Below are positions 19,117 through 28,020 of a DNA stretch of 64,000 nt, in pieces; the stretch's first letter is position 1, and each line of letters begins with the position of its first letter. Location: NCBI RefSeq assembly GCF_025847275.1, contig NZ_JAOZEV010000011.1:1-64000 (forward strand). Direction: 5' to 3'. Source of the stretch: Flavobacterium frigoritolerans (GTDB lineage: Bacteria; Bacteroidota; Bacteroidia; Flavobacteriales; Flavobacteriaceae). The notes below the pieces were generated by a model. It did no database searches and was not told the origin of the DNA. It saw nothing but the letters and a program-made list of their open reading frames with translations. The translations under genes were made by a program, and so were the position numbers.

Positions 19117-21104
19117 GTCAATTGTTCTTGTAGCTTTTTAATATCATCACGCAATTTTGCTGCCTGAAGAAAGTCTAATTCTTTTGCAGCTTTTTCCATT
19201 GATTTGCGTTTCTCACGAATCATTTTCTCTAATTCAGCTTTAGAAAGGTAAGCTGTATCTGGCTCGGCTGCTTCACTCAAAGTATGACCTAATTCATATT
19301 CTACCAATGGATTTTTGATAAATGCACTGTCGATTTTTTTATTTAATGCCTGTGGAACTTGATTGTGTTCGAGATTGAAATTAATTTGTTTTGTACGGCG
19401 ATAATTGGTTTCATCAATGGTTTTTTGCATACTTGCTGTGATTTTGTCAGCATACATAATTGCTTTTCCGTTGAGGTTTCTCGCTGCACGACCAATAGTT
19501 TGAGTTAATGATCTATGGCTACGCAAAAATCCTTCTTTATCGGCATCAAGAATTGCTACTAGTGAAACTTCTGGTAAATCTAAACCTTCACGAAGTAAGT
19601 TTACTCCAATTAAAACATCAAAAATTCCTTTTCGTAAATCCTGCATAATTTCTATACGTTCCAGAGTATCTACATCAGAGTGAATATAACGGCAACGAAT
19701 ATTAACTTTGGTTAAATATTTGGCTAATTCCTCGGCCATTCTTTTGGTTAAAGTGGTTACCAAAACACGTTCGTCTAATTCGCAACGTATCTGAATTTCT
19801 TCGATTAAATCATCAATTTGATTCAAACTTGGGCGTACTTCGATAATTGGATCTAATAATCCTGTTGGACGAATTACCTGTTCTACATATACACCGTCTG
19901 TTTTTTGTAATTCATAATCTGCTGGAGTAGCCGATACATAAATTACTTGGTTTTGCATGGCTTCGAATTCTTCGAACTTTAAAGGACGATTATCCATTGC
20001 AGCAGGTAAGCGGAAACCATACTCAACAAGATTTTCTTTACGGCTTCTGTCTCCTCCATACATAGCATGAACTTGTGATAAGGTTACGTGACTTTCATCG
20101 ACTACCATTAAATAATCATCTGGAAAATAATCAAGTAAACAGAATGGTCTTGTTCCTGCTTCTCTTCCATCAAGATAGCGAGAATAGTTTTCAATACCTG
20201 AGCAATAACCTAGTTCGCGAATCATTTCTAAATCAAAATTGGTACGTTCTTCTAGTCGTTTGGCTTCTAGATGCTTTCCTATTTCTTTAAAATAGTCTAC
20301 TTGTTTTACCAAGTCTTGTTGTATTTGCCATATTGCTCCTTGCAGTACATCTGGTGATGTAACAAACATATTGGCAGGGTAAATAGTAAGTTTATTAAAT
20401 TTCTCGATTACCTGAGAAGTTTTTATATCAAAGGATTCAATTTCTTCGATTTCATCTCCAAAAAAATGAATTCGGTATCCATCATCTGCATAACTAGGAT
20501 ATACCTCAACAGTATCGCCTTTTATTCTAAAACTTCCGGGATTAAAATCGGCTTCGGTTCTTGAATACAAACTTTGTACTAGGCTATGTAATAATTTGGT
20601 TCTCGAAATAACTTGATCTTTTTCTATAGCAATAACATTCTTCTGGAATTCTACAGGATTTCCGATACCGTATAAACAAGAAACGGAAGCTACCACTAAT
20701 ATATCGCGTCGTCCTGAAAGTAGGGAAGATGTTGTGCTTAAACGCATTTTTTCCAACTCTTCGTTAATAGATAAATCTTTCTCTATAAATACTCCAGTTA
20801 CTGGCATAAATGCTTCTGGCTGGTAGTAATCATAGTATGAAACGAAATATTCTACGGCGTTGTTTGGGAAAAATTGTTTGAATTCTGAATATAATTGTGC
20901 TGCCAATGTTTTATTGTGTGCCAAAACCAATGTTGGTCTTTGCACTTCCTGAATGACATTAGCAACTGTAAATGTTTTTCCTGACCCTGTAACTCCAAGA
21001 AGAGTTTGGTATTTTTCACCATCAATTATACCTTGGGTTAATTTTTCAATTGCTTGCGGTTGATCTCCTTTTGGACTATAATCTGAGGCTACTTGAAAAT
21101 TCAT
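19113..21104 (-). CDS. uvrB: Excinuclease ABC subunit B
   Basis: The damage-verifying helicase-like subunit of nucleotide excision repair, 663 residues, the usual length. Walker A GVTGSGKT lies near residue 40. The beta-hairpin region YYDYYQPEAF follows, then the DEAD-like VVDESH, helicase motifs SATP, TLTKRMAEEL and QTIGRAARN, and a C-terminal UVR domain (about 625-660) that contacts UvrA or UvrC. A -7 element is at 21145-21152 on minus. No SOS-box consensus can be judged for this group. uvrA and uvrC are not in the window. The call is secure. Confidence 0.98.
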   Translation of the reverse strand: MNFQVASDYSPKGDQPQAIEKLTQGIIDGEKYQTLLGVTGSGKTFTVANVIQEVQRPTLVLAHNKTLAAQLYSEFKQFFPNNAVEYFVSYYDYYQPEAFMPVTGVFIEKDLSINEELEKMRLSTTSSLLSGRRDILVVASVSCLYGIGNPVEFQKNVIAIEKDQVISRTKLLHSLVQSLYSRTEADFNPGSFRIKGDTVEVYPSYADDGYRIHFFGDEIEEIESFDIKTSQVIEKFNKLTIYPANMFVTSPDVLQGAIWQIQQDLVKQVDYFKEIGKHLEAKRLEERTNFDLEMIRELGYCSGIENYSRYLDGREAGTRPFCLLDYFPDDYLMVVDESHVTLSQVHAMYGGDRSRKENLVEYGFRLPAAMDNRPLKFEEFEAMQNQVIYVSATPADYELQKTDGVYVEQVIRPTGLLDPIIEVRPSLNQIDDLIEEIQIRCELDERVLVTTLTKRMAEELAKYLTKVNIRCRYIHSDVDTLERIEIMQDLRKGIFDVLIGVNLLREGLDLPEVSLVAILDADKEGFLRSHRSLTQTIGRAARNLNGKAIMYADKITASMQKTIDETNYRRTKQINFNLEHNQVPQALNKKIDSAFIKNPLVEYELGHTLSEAAEPDTAYLSKAELEKMIREKRKSMEKAAKELDFLQAAKLRDDIKKLQEQLT

Positions 21105-21203
21105 TTATTGATATTAGAATTGTTGGGATTGTAAAGTTACAAAACAAAAATAGAAATTATGATTCTTGTTTTTGATTTACAACTTAAAACAGGATTAAAA
21201 TTG

Positions 21204-21303
21204 ATCTAATATATCGCTCCGCTAGAGCTGATAGGAAAAATATATTGTATTGGCTATAAATATTATGCTCCGCTGGAGCTTTTGATGCTATTTTATAGCC
21301 AAT
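21204..21303. repeat. REP-like pair of GCTCC-GCT-GGAGC hairpins
   Basis: In the 366-base gap between uvrB and rlmF, GCTCC-GCT-AGAGC lies near 21216 and the perfect GCTCC-GCT-GGAGC at 21267-21279. The second sits inside a 12-bp perfect inverted repeat, ATTGGCTATAAA (21249-21260) with TTTATAGCCAAT (21292-21303). The family is the same as at 15029. Nothing else is seen in the gap. Confidence 0.7.
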
Positions 21304-21470
21304 ATGATTTTCTTTTAATTTATTTGTTGAAATTTTAAAGAATAGTTCGCTAGCTACTCTTTGTCAAAATCTCAAAAATGTTTCCTTGACTCAAGGCTAA
21401 AAGTCGAATAGAGGGAGTAAATCGATGTTTCTGTGTGTTAGAATTAATTAAGGCAACAGATTGCAATAAT

Positions 21471-22433
21471 TTAATTTTCGCTTTTAAAACTCCATTTTCC
21501 TTGTTGTGCTTCGGTAAGGAAAGACCATGCTACAATACGGCTCGTTTTTTGACCTTGCGCCATATCGATTGTTTTTACGATTGAAGCATTTACTTTGTTT
21601 AATGTCTTATAGATACTTGATAAGTTTTCTCTTTTGGATACTAATGTAGTAAACCATAAACATTGCATTGGGTATTTGGCACTTTCATAAATCATTTGTG
21701 TTATAAATCCAATTTCTCCACCATCGCACCATAGTTCGGCATTATGACCTCCGAAGTTTAAAACGGGCGCTGCTTTTCTATTTGCTTTTGGATTTAGATT
21801 TGTCACTTTTCGAACGGCACTTTTATTAGCTTCTTCTGACGAAGAATGAAAAGGCGGATTGCAAATCGTGAATGTGAATTTATCTTCGGGTGTAATTATA
21901 TTTTTGAATATAAAACGTGATTCTGTTTGTTGTTGTAAACTAATAACGTCAATTAGTTTAGGATTGGCTTCGATGATCTTACTGCAGTTTTCAATTGCTT
22001 TTTCATCGATATCTGTTCCTACAAAACTCCATCCATAGGCTGCATTTCCTAATATTGGATAAATACAATTGGCACCTACACCAATGTCTAAACCTAACAC
22101 TGCTTCGCCTTCTGGAATAACACCATTATTTGTTGTAGCTAATAAATCGGCTAGGTAATGAATATAATCGGCTCTTCCTGGAATTGGAGGGCAAAGATAA
22201 TTCTTAGGAATGTCCCAGTTTTGTATGTCGTAATAATGAATTAATAAGGCTTTATTAAGTGCCTTTACTGCTTCGGGATTACTAAAATCAATTGTCTCGA
22301 TTCCATGTTCGTTTATGGCCACGTGTTTCTTTAATTCGGAACAATCTGTGATTAGTTGTTCAAAATCGTAACGGGAACGATGCGGGTTTCTAGGATGTAG
22401 ACTTGTTTTCTCGGAGTTATTTGTAGCTTTCAT
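21471..22433 (-). CDS. rlmF: 23S rRNA (adenine(1618)-N6)-methyltransferase
   Basis: A 320-residue RlmF (YbiN) homologue that methylates N6 of A1618 in 23S rRNA. It starts MKATNNSEKTSLHPRNPH. The HPRNPHRSRYDF block is diagnostic. The SAM-binding motif is GLDIGVGANCIYP (about 114-126) and the catalytic amino-methyltransferase motif is NPPF at 192-195 in ICNPPFHSS. An in-frame ATG ten codons upstream (22463) is not preferred because the homologous part begins at the chosen start. It is monocistronic. A flavobacterial intergenic element lies between it and the thiamine pyrophosphokinase gene. Confidence 0.93.
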   Translation of the reverse strand: MKATNNSEKTSLHPRNPHRSRYDFEQLITDCSELKKHVAINEHGIETIDFSNPEAVKALNKALLIHYYDIQNWDIPKNYLCPPIPGRADYIHYLADLLATTNNGVIPEGEAVLGLDIGVGANCIYPILGNAAYGWSFVGTDIDEKAIENCSKIIEANPKLIDVISLQQQTESRFIFKNIITPEDKFTFTICNPPFHSSSEEANKSAVRKVTNLNPKANRKAAPVLNFGGHNAELWCDGGEIGFITQMIYESAKYPMQCLWFTTLVSKRENLSSIYKTLNKVNASIVKTIDMAQGQKTSRIVAWSFLTEAQQGKWSFKSEN

Positions 22434-22510
22434 TATTCTTAATTTCCGTGCAAAGGTACGCATTCCTAATTTGGAAATAAGTTATATTAGTATTATGAAA
22501 TTATTTGGTT

Positions 22511-22589
22511 TAGCCCCGATTGAGCTGGTATCCTTTTTTGGCTTTTCTTACCCAAAAAGATTGAGGCGAAAGCGGGAAATAGCTCATGA
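22511..22589. ncRNA. Flavobacterial structured intergenic element (candidate RNA)
   Basis: This segment runs from TAGCCCCGATTGAG to GCGGGAAATAGCT. CCCG and CGGG can pair, with CCAAAAAAGG-type sequence between. I recognise it as a frequent intergenic element in flavobacterial genomes. It may be related to the flavo-1 RNA motif, but I cannot confirm this from memory of the consensus. The functional strand is uncertain, and a short ORF on plus is probably accidental. Confidence 0.35.
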
Positions 22590-22597
22590 AAAAGGAA

Positions 22598-23260
22598 TTA
22601 ATCAAAACATTCCATTAACAATAAATCGCCATCAGTATGTGTAATTGTAACGATTCCATCTTTGGAAACAGCATTGCTACTACTAGTTCTGTAGCCTATA
22701 GTAAGTGTGTCATTATGCAAAGGATATACTAAATTATCTGAAAAAATACCGTTTACGACTCCAATCGGGATGAGTGAAATGGGGGTGTTTTCGGTGTACC
22801 ATTTCTCGAATTTATTTGGTAATAAAAATATTTTGGAATGATCGTCGAGGATTACAATCTTTAATAAATTTCGATATCGAACAATGTTAGTAAGGTTTGT
22901 AATGGTATGATCGGCTCTTTTTCCGGTTGCCCAAATTACATTTACGGCAGGTATTTTTCGTTCGATTAAATAATCGAATGCTTTTTCTAGGTCAGTTTTG
23001 TCCTGATCTGGAGTATGTACAATCTCTATTGGGTATTGTGTAGTTTTGTATATTTCTGGGTCGAATCCACGATCGAAATCACCAAGTAAGACATCGACTT
23101 TTATACCTAAATCGACTACGCGCTCAATTGCCGAATCTAATACGATTACCAAAGGAGACCATTCTAATAATTGTCCTAATAATTCGGGATTGCAGGCAGC
23201 TCCGTTGGCTATGATTAATGCTGGTTCTTGGTCGTCGCGTACGATATGGTGTGAGGACAT
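22598..23260 (-). CDS. Thiamine pyrophosphokinase
   Basis: A 220-residue enzyme transferring pyrophosphate from ATP to thiamine to make thiamine diphosphate. The family hallmarks are ALIIANGAA at the N-terminus, DVLLGDFDR (catalytic Asp cluster), HTPDQDKTDLEKAF (Asp/Lys metal and substrate site), WATGKRADHTITN and the C-terminal beta domain with YRTSSSNAVSKDG, which matches the thiamine-binding SN motif. The length is normal. No TPP riboswitch or other thiamine gene is adjacent, consistent with a salvage or last-step enzyme transcribed alone. Confidence 0.9.
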   Translation of the reverse strand: MSSHHIVRDDQEPALIIANGAACNPELLGQLLEWSPLVIVLDSAIERVVDLGIKVDVLLGDFDRGFDPEIYKTTQYPIEIVHTPDQDKTDLEKAFDYLIERKIPAVNVIWATGKRADHTITNLTNIVRYRNLLKIVILDDHSKIFLLPNKFEKWYTENTPISLIPIGVVNGIFSDNLVYPLHNDTLTIGYRTSSSNAVSKDGIVTITHTDGDLLLMECFD

Positions 23261-23442
23261 TTATATTCTAGATTTAAAATGTGCTGTAAATGTACGAAAG
23301 TAAAAAGTAAATGTTTTTCTGCCATTAAGGAAAATAAAGTTTTTTAACTACTCTCGACAACTCTCGGGATATAAAGATTAATGAGGTTATTTGTGTTTGT
23401 TTAAAAAATAAAAGGGAATAGACTTTTGAGATGATATTTTAC

Positions 23443-23544
23443 CATTAAGGGATTAAGAAAAATTAAGTCTTTTTCTGCCACAGATTATGAAGATTTGAAA
23501 GCTTTGCGGTTAATTGTTTCTTAATGAAACTTAATCTCTTAATG
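23443..23544. repeat. TTAAG word palindrome
   Basis: The 305-base gap between thiamine pyrophosphokinase and the RidA-like gene carries TAAG words at 23446, 23454 and 23464 (steps 8 and 10). CTTAA words at 23520-23544 are mirrored with steps 10 and 8. About 20 of 25 bases of the two arms are complementary. The 50-base middle is unrelated. The rest of the gap shows nothing. Confidence 0.6.
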
Positions 23545-23565
23545 ATTTTATTTTTTTGAGAAGTT

Positions 23566-24024
23566 TTATTTTTTTGCTTTAAAAGCAACTGCGTCAACTT
23601 CTATTAACATTCCGTCTATGGCTAATCTTGGAACGGGAATTAATGTGCTAGCAGGAAATGGTTTGTTTTTCCATACTTTATTAATTTCTTCATTCCATAT
23701 TTTTAGTTTTTCTTGCGAATGATCTACTATTAAAATGGTGATTTTCATGACGTTCTGCGGTTTTAGATTATAGCTATCCAGAACTGTTACAATGTTTTGT
23801 AATGCTACTTGTGTTTGTTCTCGAAAGTCATTACTTAAAAGATGCTCTTTGCCTAAACCACCGCTTTGTCCGGAAATGTAAACAAATTCTCCAGGTGCAG
23901 TAACCGATGATGCATGACTAAAACCATAAGGTGTTGGGTCGAATAAAGATTCTGGGTTTTTGAAAGTTTGTGCTTTTATATTAAATGCAAATAGAGTAAA
24001 TAAGCTAAGAAGTAAGTGTCTCAT
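23566..24024 (-). CDS. Exported RidA-family protein
   Basis: A 152-residue member of the RidA/YjgF/UK114 superfamily. Most members are cytosolic imine deaminases, but this one has a clear signal peptide (about 1-19, ending NIKAQ) and so should act in the periplasm. The core has FVYISGQSG, NIVTVLDSYNLKPQNVMKIT (read in parts) and FPASTLIPVPRLAIDGMLIEVDAVA. The catalytic Arg found in RidA proper appears in the motif R(x)CVE-like position only as PRLAIDGMLIE, so the substrate may differ. The upstream ATG at 24054 is rejected because it would bury the signal peptide. Function unknown. Confidence 0.82.
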   Translation of the reverse strand: MRHLLLSLFTLFAFNIKAQTFKNPESLFDPTPYGFSHASSVTAPGEFVYISGQSGGLGKEHLLSNDFREQTQVALQNIVTVLDSYNLKPQNVMKITILIVDHSQEKLKIWNEEINKVWKNKPFPASTLIPVPRLAIDGMLIEVDAVAFKAKK

Positions 24025-24130
24025 GATTTTAATTTTTGAATTAATTATTTGCAAAGGTTGCTTAATTCTAATTCTTAAATATTTACATATGTTGAGACTT
24101 GATAGATTTTTGTTTAAAAATAAGATATAA

Positions 24131-24160
24131 AAAAAATGCTCTCAATTAGGAGAGCATTTT
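24131..24160 (-). terminator. Terminator of the TonB/DUF4249/GyrI-like operon
   Basis: ATGCTCTC (24136-24143) pairs with GAGAGCAT (24150-24157). The A-run at 24129-24136 supplies the T-tail on minus. Confidence 0.85.
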
Positions 24161-24167
24161 CGGAATA

Positions 24168-24650
24168 TTAATTTTTGTGTTTAATCGGAATCCAAATTTC
24201 TTCTTCAGATGTTGGATCTTCATGTTTGTATTTTTCGCCCATTATGGCAAAATGAGGTCTGTTCTCTAATACGTATTCAGATTTAGGCAACCAATCACTG
24301 AAAATATATTGATATGTTTCGTTTCCATTGCTCGCTGGCCCTTTGTGAATAAAAACTGCGTATAGTCCGTTTGGAATTACGATAGTTTCCATATCAAGAG
24401 GAACCGAAAGAAAATCTGTCACTTCTATACCAGCCCATTTTTCGAATTGATTGCTTGGGCTAAAATTAGTAAAATGTGATTCTGGATATACTTCAATAGA
24501 ATATAGCTCTGAACCGATATTATTTTTTATTTCTTTTCGGTTTGGCATAAAACCTTGCCAAAGTTCTTTTGTTCTATTGGCAGAAAAAGAGGTTGTAACT
24601 CGTTTTCCAATAATTTTCTTTTCGGTTAAATTTTCTATTCTAGGTTCCAT
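24168..24650 (-). CDS. GyrI-like effector-binding domain protein
   Basis: A 160-residue stand-alone GyrI-like (AraC effector-binding, SOUL-type fold) protein. Two related halves are visible: MEPRIENLTEKKIIGKR at the start and the later VPLDMETIVIPNGLYAVFIHKG, ending in the typical FAIMGEKY and EEEIWIPIK. Family members bind small hydrophobic ligands or gyrase; the ligand here is unknown. It starts eight bases after the DUF4249 gene, so it is the last gene of the TonB-receptor operon. It has no DNA-binding domain, so a ligand-carrier or hydrolase-like role is as likely as regulation. Confidence 0.8.
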   Translation of the reverse strand: MEPRIENLTEKKIIGKRVTTSFSANRTKELWQGFMPNRKEIKNNIGSELYSIEVYPESHFTNFSPSNQFEKWAGIEVTDFLSVPLDMETIVIPNGLYAVFIHKGPASNGNETYQYIFSDWLPKSEYVLENRPHFAIMGEKYKHEDPTSEEEIWIPIKHKN

Positions 24651-24658
24651 ATTAAAAA

Positions 24659-25480
24659 TTACTCGATTGTATATTTTTTAGTATCTATTTCTCCAAGTGA
24701 AAAATAACCTAAAGGATAGTCACTTACATTTGTTGTATTTATAACATTACCTCTTACTGTTGCAGGAGGAGATTGAAATGGTCCGCCACCATTATCACCA
24801 GCAACACTGATTAAGATATTCATGTAATTGTAATAACTTTTAGAGATGCCTATATGACTTATCTCAACTTTATCACCAGGTTTTAAATCATCGTTATTTG
24901 AAGTGCTAAAAAACTCATTTCCGTTAAAGAATCTATCCTCTACAGCCGAATAACTTGATAGTATTTTATTAGAGTACGTGTAGTGGTATAAATAATAGTT
25001 TGCTTCATTAGCAGGATCATTATAATACGCTTTTACTTCTACTTCATCTTTAGTAATCCCACCATCATTTTTTTGTTCTATTCTTGTAATTGGTGCTACC
25101 GATTTTAAAGTTTCGGTTGCAGTATAGGTATTTCCTCCGCTAACAATTGTTAAGACGTAGGTTTCGTTAATGACAGGCTCGAAATTTGTACAAACGTATT
25201 GACCTGTTTGAGGAATTTCTATAAAAGTAAATACTTTATTAGTGCTGTTTTTTATAGATACTGTAGCTCCTGAAACAACTGGAATTATGGGATTGTAATA
25301 ATCGGCTGTTGTAGTTAATTTTATCATTTGTTGGTTTCCTGTTGTTCCTTTATTCCAATTAATGACAGCTTCTACTACCAATTTTGGTGGTTGTGTTTTT
25401 AAATCAACTTCTACAACTTCTTCGCAACTTGTAAAAAAGAGCGCTGTGAAAAATAGAATTAATAGGCTTATTTTTTTCAT
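24659..25480 (-). CDS. DUF4249 lipoprotein
   Basis: A 273-residue predicted outer-membrane lipoprotein with lipobox FTSC and C19. The mature part begins EEVVEVDLKTQPPKLVVEA, the typical DUF4249 opening, then an Ig-like beta domain with GATVSIKN and YVLTIVSGGNTYTATETL. The C-terminal part has the family's LKPGDKVEI and YPLGYFSLGEI. The gene directly follows a TonB-dependent receptor (37-base gap). DUF4249 genes are commonly paired with such receptors in Bacteroidota and may act as a surface partner, by analogy with SusD-like proteins. That role is inference; no substrate is known. Confidence 0.88.
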   Translation of the reverse strand: MKKISLLILFFTALFFTSCEEVVEVDLKTQPPKLVVEAVINWNKGTTGNQQMIKLTTTADYYNPIIPVVSGATVSIKNSTNKVFTFIEIPQTGQYVCTNFEPVINETYVLTIVSGGNTYTATETLKSVAPITRIEQKNDGGITKDEVEVKAYYNDPANEANYYLYHYTYSNKILSSYSAVEDRFFNGNEFFSTSNNDDLKPGDKVEISHIGISKSYYNYMNILISVAGDNGGGPFQSPPATVRGNVINTTNVSDYPLGYFSLGEIDTKKYTIE

Positions 25481-25517
25481 GTGAATATATTTTTATTTCT
25501 CTTTTAGGAGAGGTGAA

Positions 25518-27899
25518 TTAAAATTTAAAATTATAGCTGACAGCAGGAACCATTCCGAAAATAGAAGTTTTTACAGCTTCATTATATCCTGTATCTTCAT
25601 TTTGTCTGAAATTAATTGAAGCTGCATTTCGTCTGTTATAAAGATTATAAATGCTAAAAACCCATTCGCCTTTCCAGTTTCTGTCCTTGTTTGATCTTGG
25701 AGTTAATGTTGCCGAAATATCTAAGTGATGATAAGCTGGTAATCTGTTTTCATTTCGTAAACCATAATGAGGAACTTTAACGCCAAGATATTCATAGTAT
25801 CCAGTTGGATAAGTTACTGGTTGTCCAGATTGCAATGCGAAATTAGCACCAAAAGACCATTTGTCATTTAGTGAATATGCAGTCGTTACAGCTAAATTAT
25901 GTAGTTTATCGTAAACCGAATTATACCATTGTCCGTTATTAATTCCTGTTTCTTCAGGAGTTCTTCCTGGAGTTTGCTGTTCTGATTTGGATATCGTGTA
26001 TGAAACCCATCCAGTTAGTTTTCCAGTATTCTTCTTGAACATTAATTCTACACCGTAAGAACGCATACGTCCATTTAAAAGTACTTGTTCAATAGCGTTA
26101 TTCGCTATTAAATCTGCACCATCAATATAATCAAGTCTATTTTTAATTTTCTTATAGTATGTTTCGGCTTCAAGTGAGTAATCCCCATCCTGGAAATTTC
26201 TGAAATAACCTAAAGCTACCTGATCAGCAATTTGAGGTTTAATAAATTGGTCGCTAGGCATCCAGACATCAAGAGGAGTAGGAGATGAGGTATTTGATAT
26301 TAATTGTAAGTATTGCGCCATTCTGTTATAGCTGGCTTTAACAGCTTGGTCTTCATTGATTTGGTATCCAATAGAAAAGCGAGGTTCTAAATTATTATAA
26401 TCATAAATAGATTTGTTCTTGCCATAATATTGAGTTCCTATTGGGGTTGCCTTTTCGTAAATTTGTCTAACAGGATCAAAAACGACAGGATTATCATTCT
26501 CATATAAGTTAACTGACGAACCTCCTAAGCGATAAAACATGCTAAAACGAAGTCCGTATGAAAGCGTTAATTTTTTTGCAATTTGATTTTCTGCCTCAAT
26601 ATAAATTGCAGGCTCAAATGCATATTTCTTGTCTAATTGCTCTGAGTTGATTCTAATTTCTTCACCTGTTGGTTTAATAGTTCCCGGATTAAAATCATAG
26701 TAAATACCATTTATACCATAATTTAACTTGAATTTGTCTGAGATATAATTTTTGAAATCGTATTTGATATTGTAATTCTTGATACCAGAATCCCATTTGA
26801 ATCCTACTAAATCTAAATCAAGTCCGTAATAATAATCACTGTAAATTAAAGATAGATTTGTAAAAAGTTTATCTGAAAATAAATGATTCCAACGTAAGTT
26901 TAAAGTAGTATTTCCGTAAGTATTTGCAAAGCTATTGGCTATGCTAAATACATCACGTCCAAAATAACCTGATAGATACAAACTGTTGTTGTCGTTTAAT
27001 TTATAACTAAATTTAGCATTTAAGTCATAAAAATAAACAGAGTTATCTTTCATGTCTTCAGTTAGTTTTAGGAATAGATGCCCGTAAGAAGCTCTTCCTC
27101 CAATTAAGAATGATCCTTTATCTTTTACTAGCGGACCTTCAGCAAGAAGTCGGCTTGAAATTAATCCGATTCCACCATTCATATGGAAATCTTTACTATT
27201 TCCGTCTTTTTGATATATATCCAAAACTGAGGACGCTCTACCGCCGTAACGAGCAGGAATTCCTCCTTTATATAGTTTTAAATCTTTAATGGCATCTGGG
27301 TTAAATACAGAGAAGAATCCAAAAACGTGTGAAGAATTAAAAATAGTGGCTTCATCAAGAAGTATTAAATTTTGATCGGCACCACCTCCACGTACGTTAA
27401 ATCCAGATGCACCTTCACCAGCATTAGTTACACCAGGAAGTAATAAAATTGATTTTAAGACATCAACTTCTCCCATCACAACAGGCATTTTTTTTATGGA
27501 TGTAATAGAAAGTTTGTTTACACTCATTTCAGGAGTACGAGTATTGGCTCTTCCTCGATTATCAGTGATGACAACTTCTTGAAGTTCTTCGCCACCTTCT
27601 TTTAGTGAAAAATTGCTTTTAATATTTTTTGTCAAAGAAATGGTTTGTTCAAAAGATTGATATCCGACGTAACTTATTTCTATCTGATATTCTCCTTTTG
27701 GAGCTGTAATAGAGTAAAAACCATATTCGTTGGTTGTAGTACCTGTCTTTAATGAAGGAATGTATATGTTGACTCCGATTAGGGTTTCGTTATTTTTAGA
27801 GTCAGAAATTGTACCACTTAGGGTGAATTTTTCTTGCGCAATTGAAGAAAAAGAAACGAGAAATAGAATAAGTAATGAGCTAACTTTTTTTGAAATCAT
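25518..27899 (-). CDS. TonB-dependent receptor with carboxypeptidase-like domain
   Basis: A 793-residue outer-membrane transporter. It has a signal peptide (1-21, ending SSIAQ) and a carboxypeptidase-D regulatory-like beta sandwich (about 24-110, SGTISDSKNNETLIGVNIYI). The plug domain (about 120-230) contains GGGADQNLILLDEATI. A 22-strand barrel follows and ends in an aromatic residue (SYNFKF). No ferric-siderophore motif or SusC TIGR signature is visible. It heads a three-gene operon with a DUF4249 lipoprotein and a GyrI-like protein. Uptake of an unknown ligand driven by TonB is the likely role. Confidence 0.92.
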   Translation of the reverse strand: MISKKVSSLLILFLVSFSSIAQEKFTLSGTISDSKNNETLIGVNIYIPSLKTGTTTNEYGFYSITAPKGEYQIEISYVGYQSFEQTISLTKNIKSNFSLKEGGEELQEVVITDNRGRANTRTPEMSVNKLSITSIKKMPVVMGEVDVLKSILLLPGVTNAGEGASGFNVRGGGADQNLILLDEATIFNSSHVFGFFSVFNPDAIKDLKLYKGGIPARYGGRASSVLDIYQKDGNSKDFHMNGGIGLISSRLLAEGPLVKDKGSFLIGGRASYGHLFLKLTEDMKDNSVYFYDLNAKFSYKLNDNNSLYLSGYFGRDVFSIANSFANTYGNTTLNLRWNHLFSDKLFTNLSLIYSDYYYGLDLDLVGFKWDSGIKNYNIKYDFKNYISDKFKLNYGINGIYYDFNPGTIKPTGEEIRINSEQLDKKYAFEPAIYIEAENQIAKKLTLSYGLRFSMFYRLGGSSVNLYENDNPVVFDPVRQIYEKATPIGTQYYGKNKSIYDYNNLEPRFSIGYQINEDQAVKASYNRMAQYLQLISNTSSPTPLDVWMPSDQFIKPQIADQVALGYFRNFQDGDYSLEAETYYKKIKNRLDYIDGADLIANNAIEQVLLNGRMRSYGVELMFKKNTGKLTGWVSYTISKSEQQTPGRTPEETGINNGQWYNSVYDKLHNLAVTTAYSLNDKWSFGANFALQSGQPVTYPTGYYEYLGVKVPHYGLRNENRLPAYHHLDISATLTPRSNKDRNWKGEWVFSIYNLYNRRNAASINFRQNEDTGYNEAVKTSIFGMVPAVSYNFKF

Positions 27900-27972
27900 T
27901 GTTTAAATTTTGAATTACTTTATAAGACGTTATAAGGTAAAAATTATTACAAAATAAATGTTAAATGTGAGT

Positions 27973-28006
27973 TAAAAAAAAGACAACCGTTTCGGGTTGT
28001 CTTTTA
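27973..28006 (-). terminator. icd terminator
   Basis: AGACAACC (27981-27988) pairs with GGTTGTCT (27995-28002) around a short loop. An A-run lies to the left and T to the right. It follows icd on minus. Confidence 0.85.
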
Positions 28007-28020
28007 GATATTGATTTGTA

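Noticed and set aside
22496..22642. 49-codon plus-strand frame reading through the structured element
   Set aside because: It runs antisense into the thiamine pyrophosphokinase gene. The underlying sequence is a dispersed element, so the frame is probably accidental.
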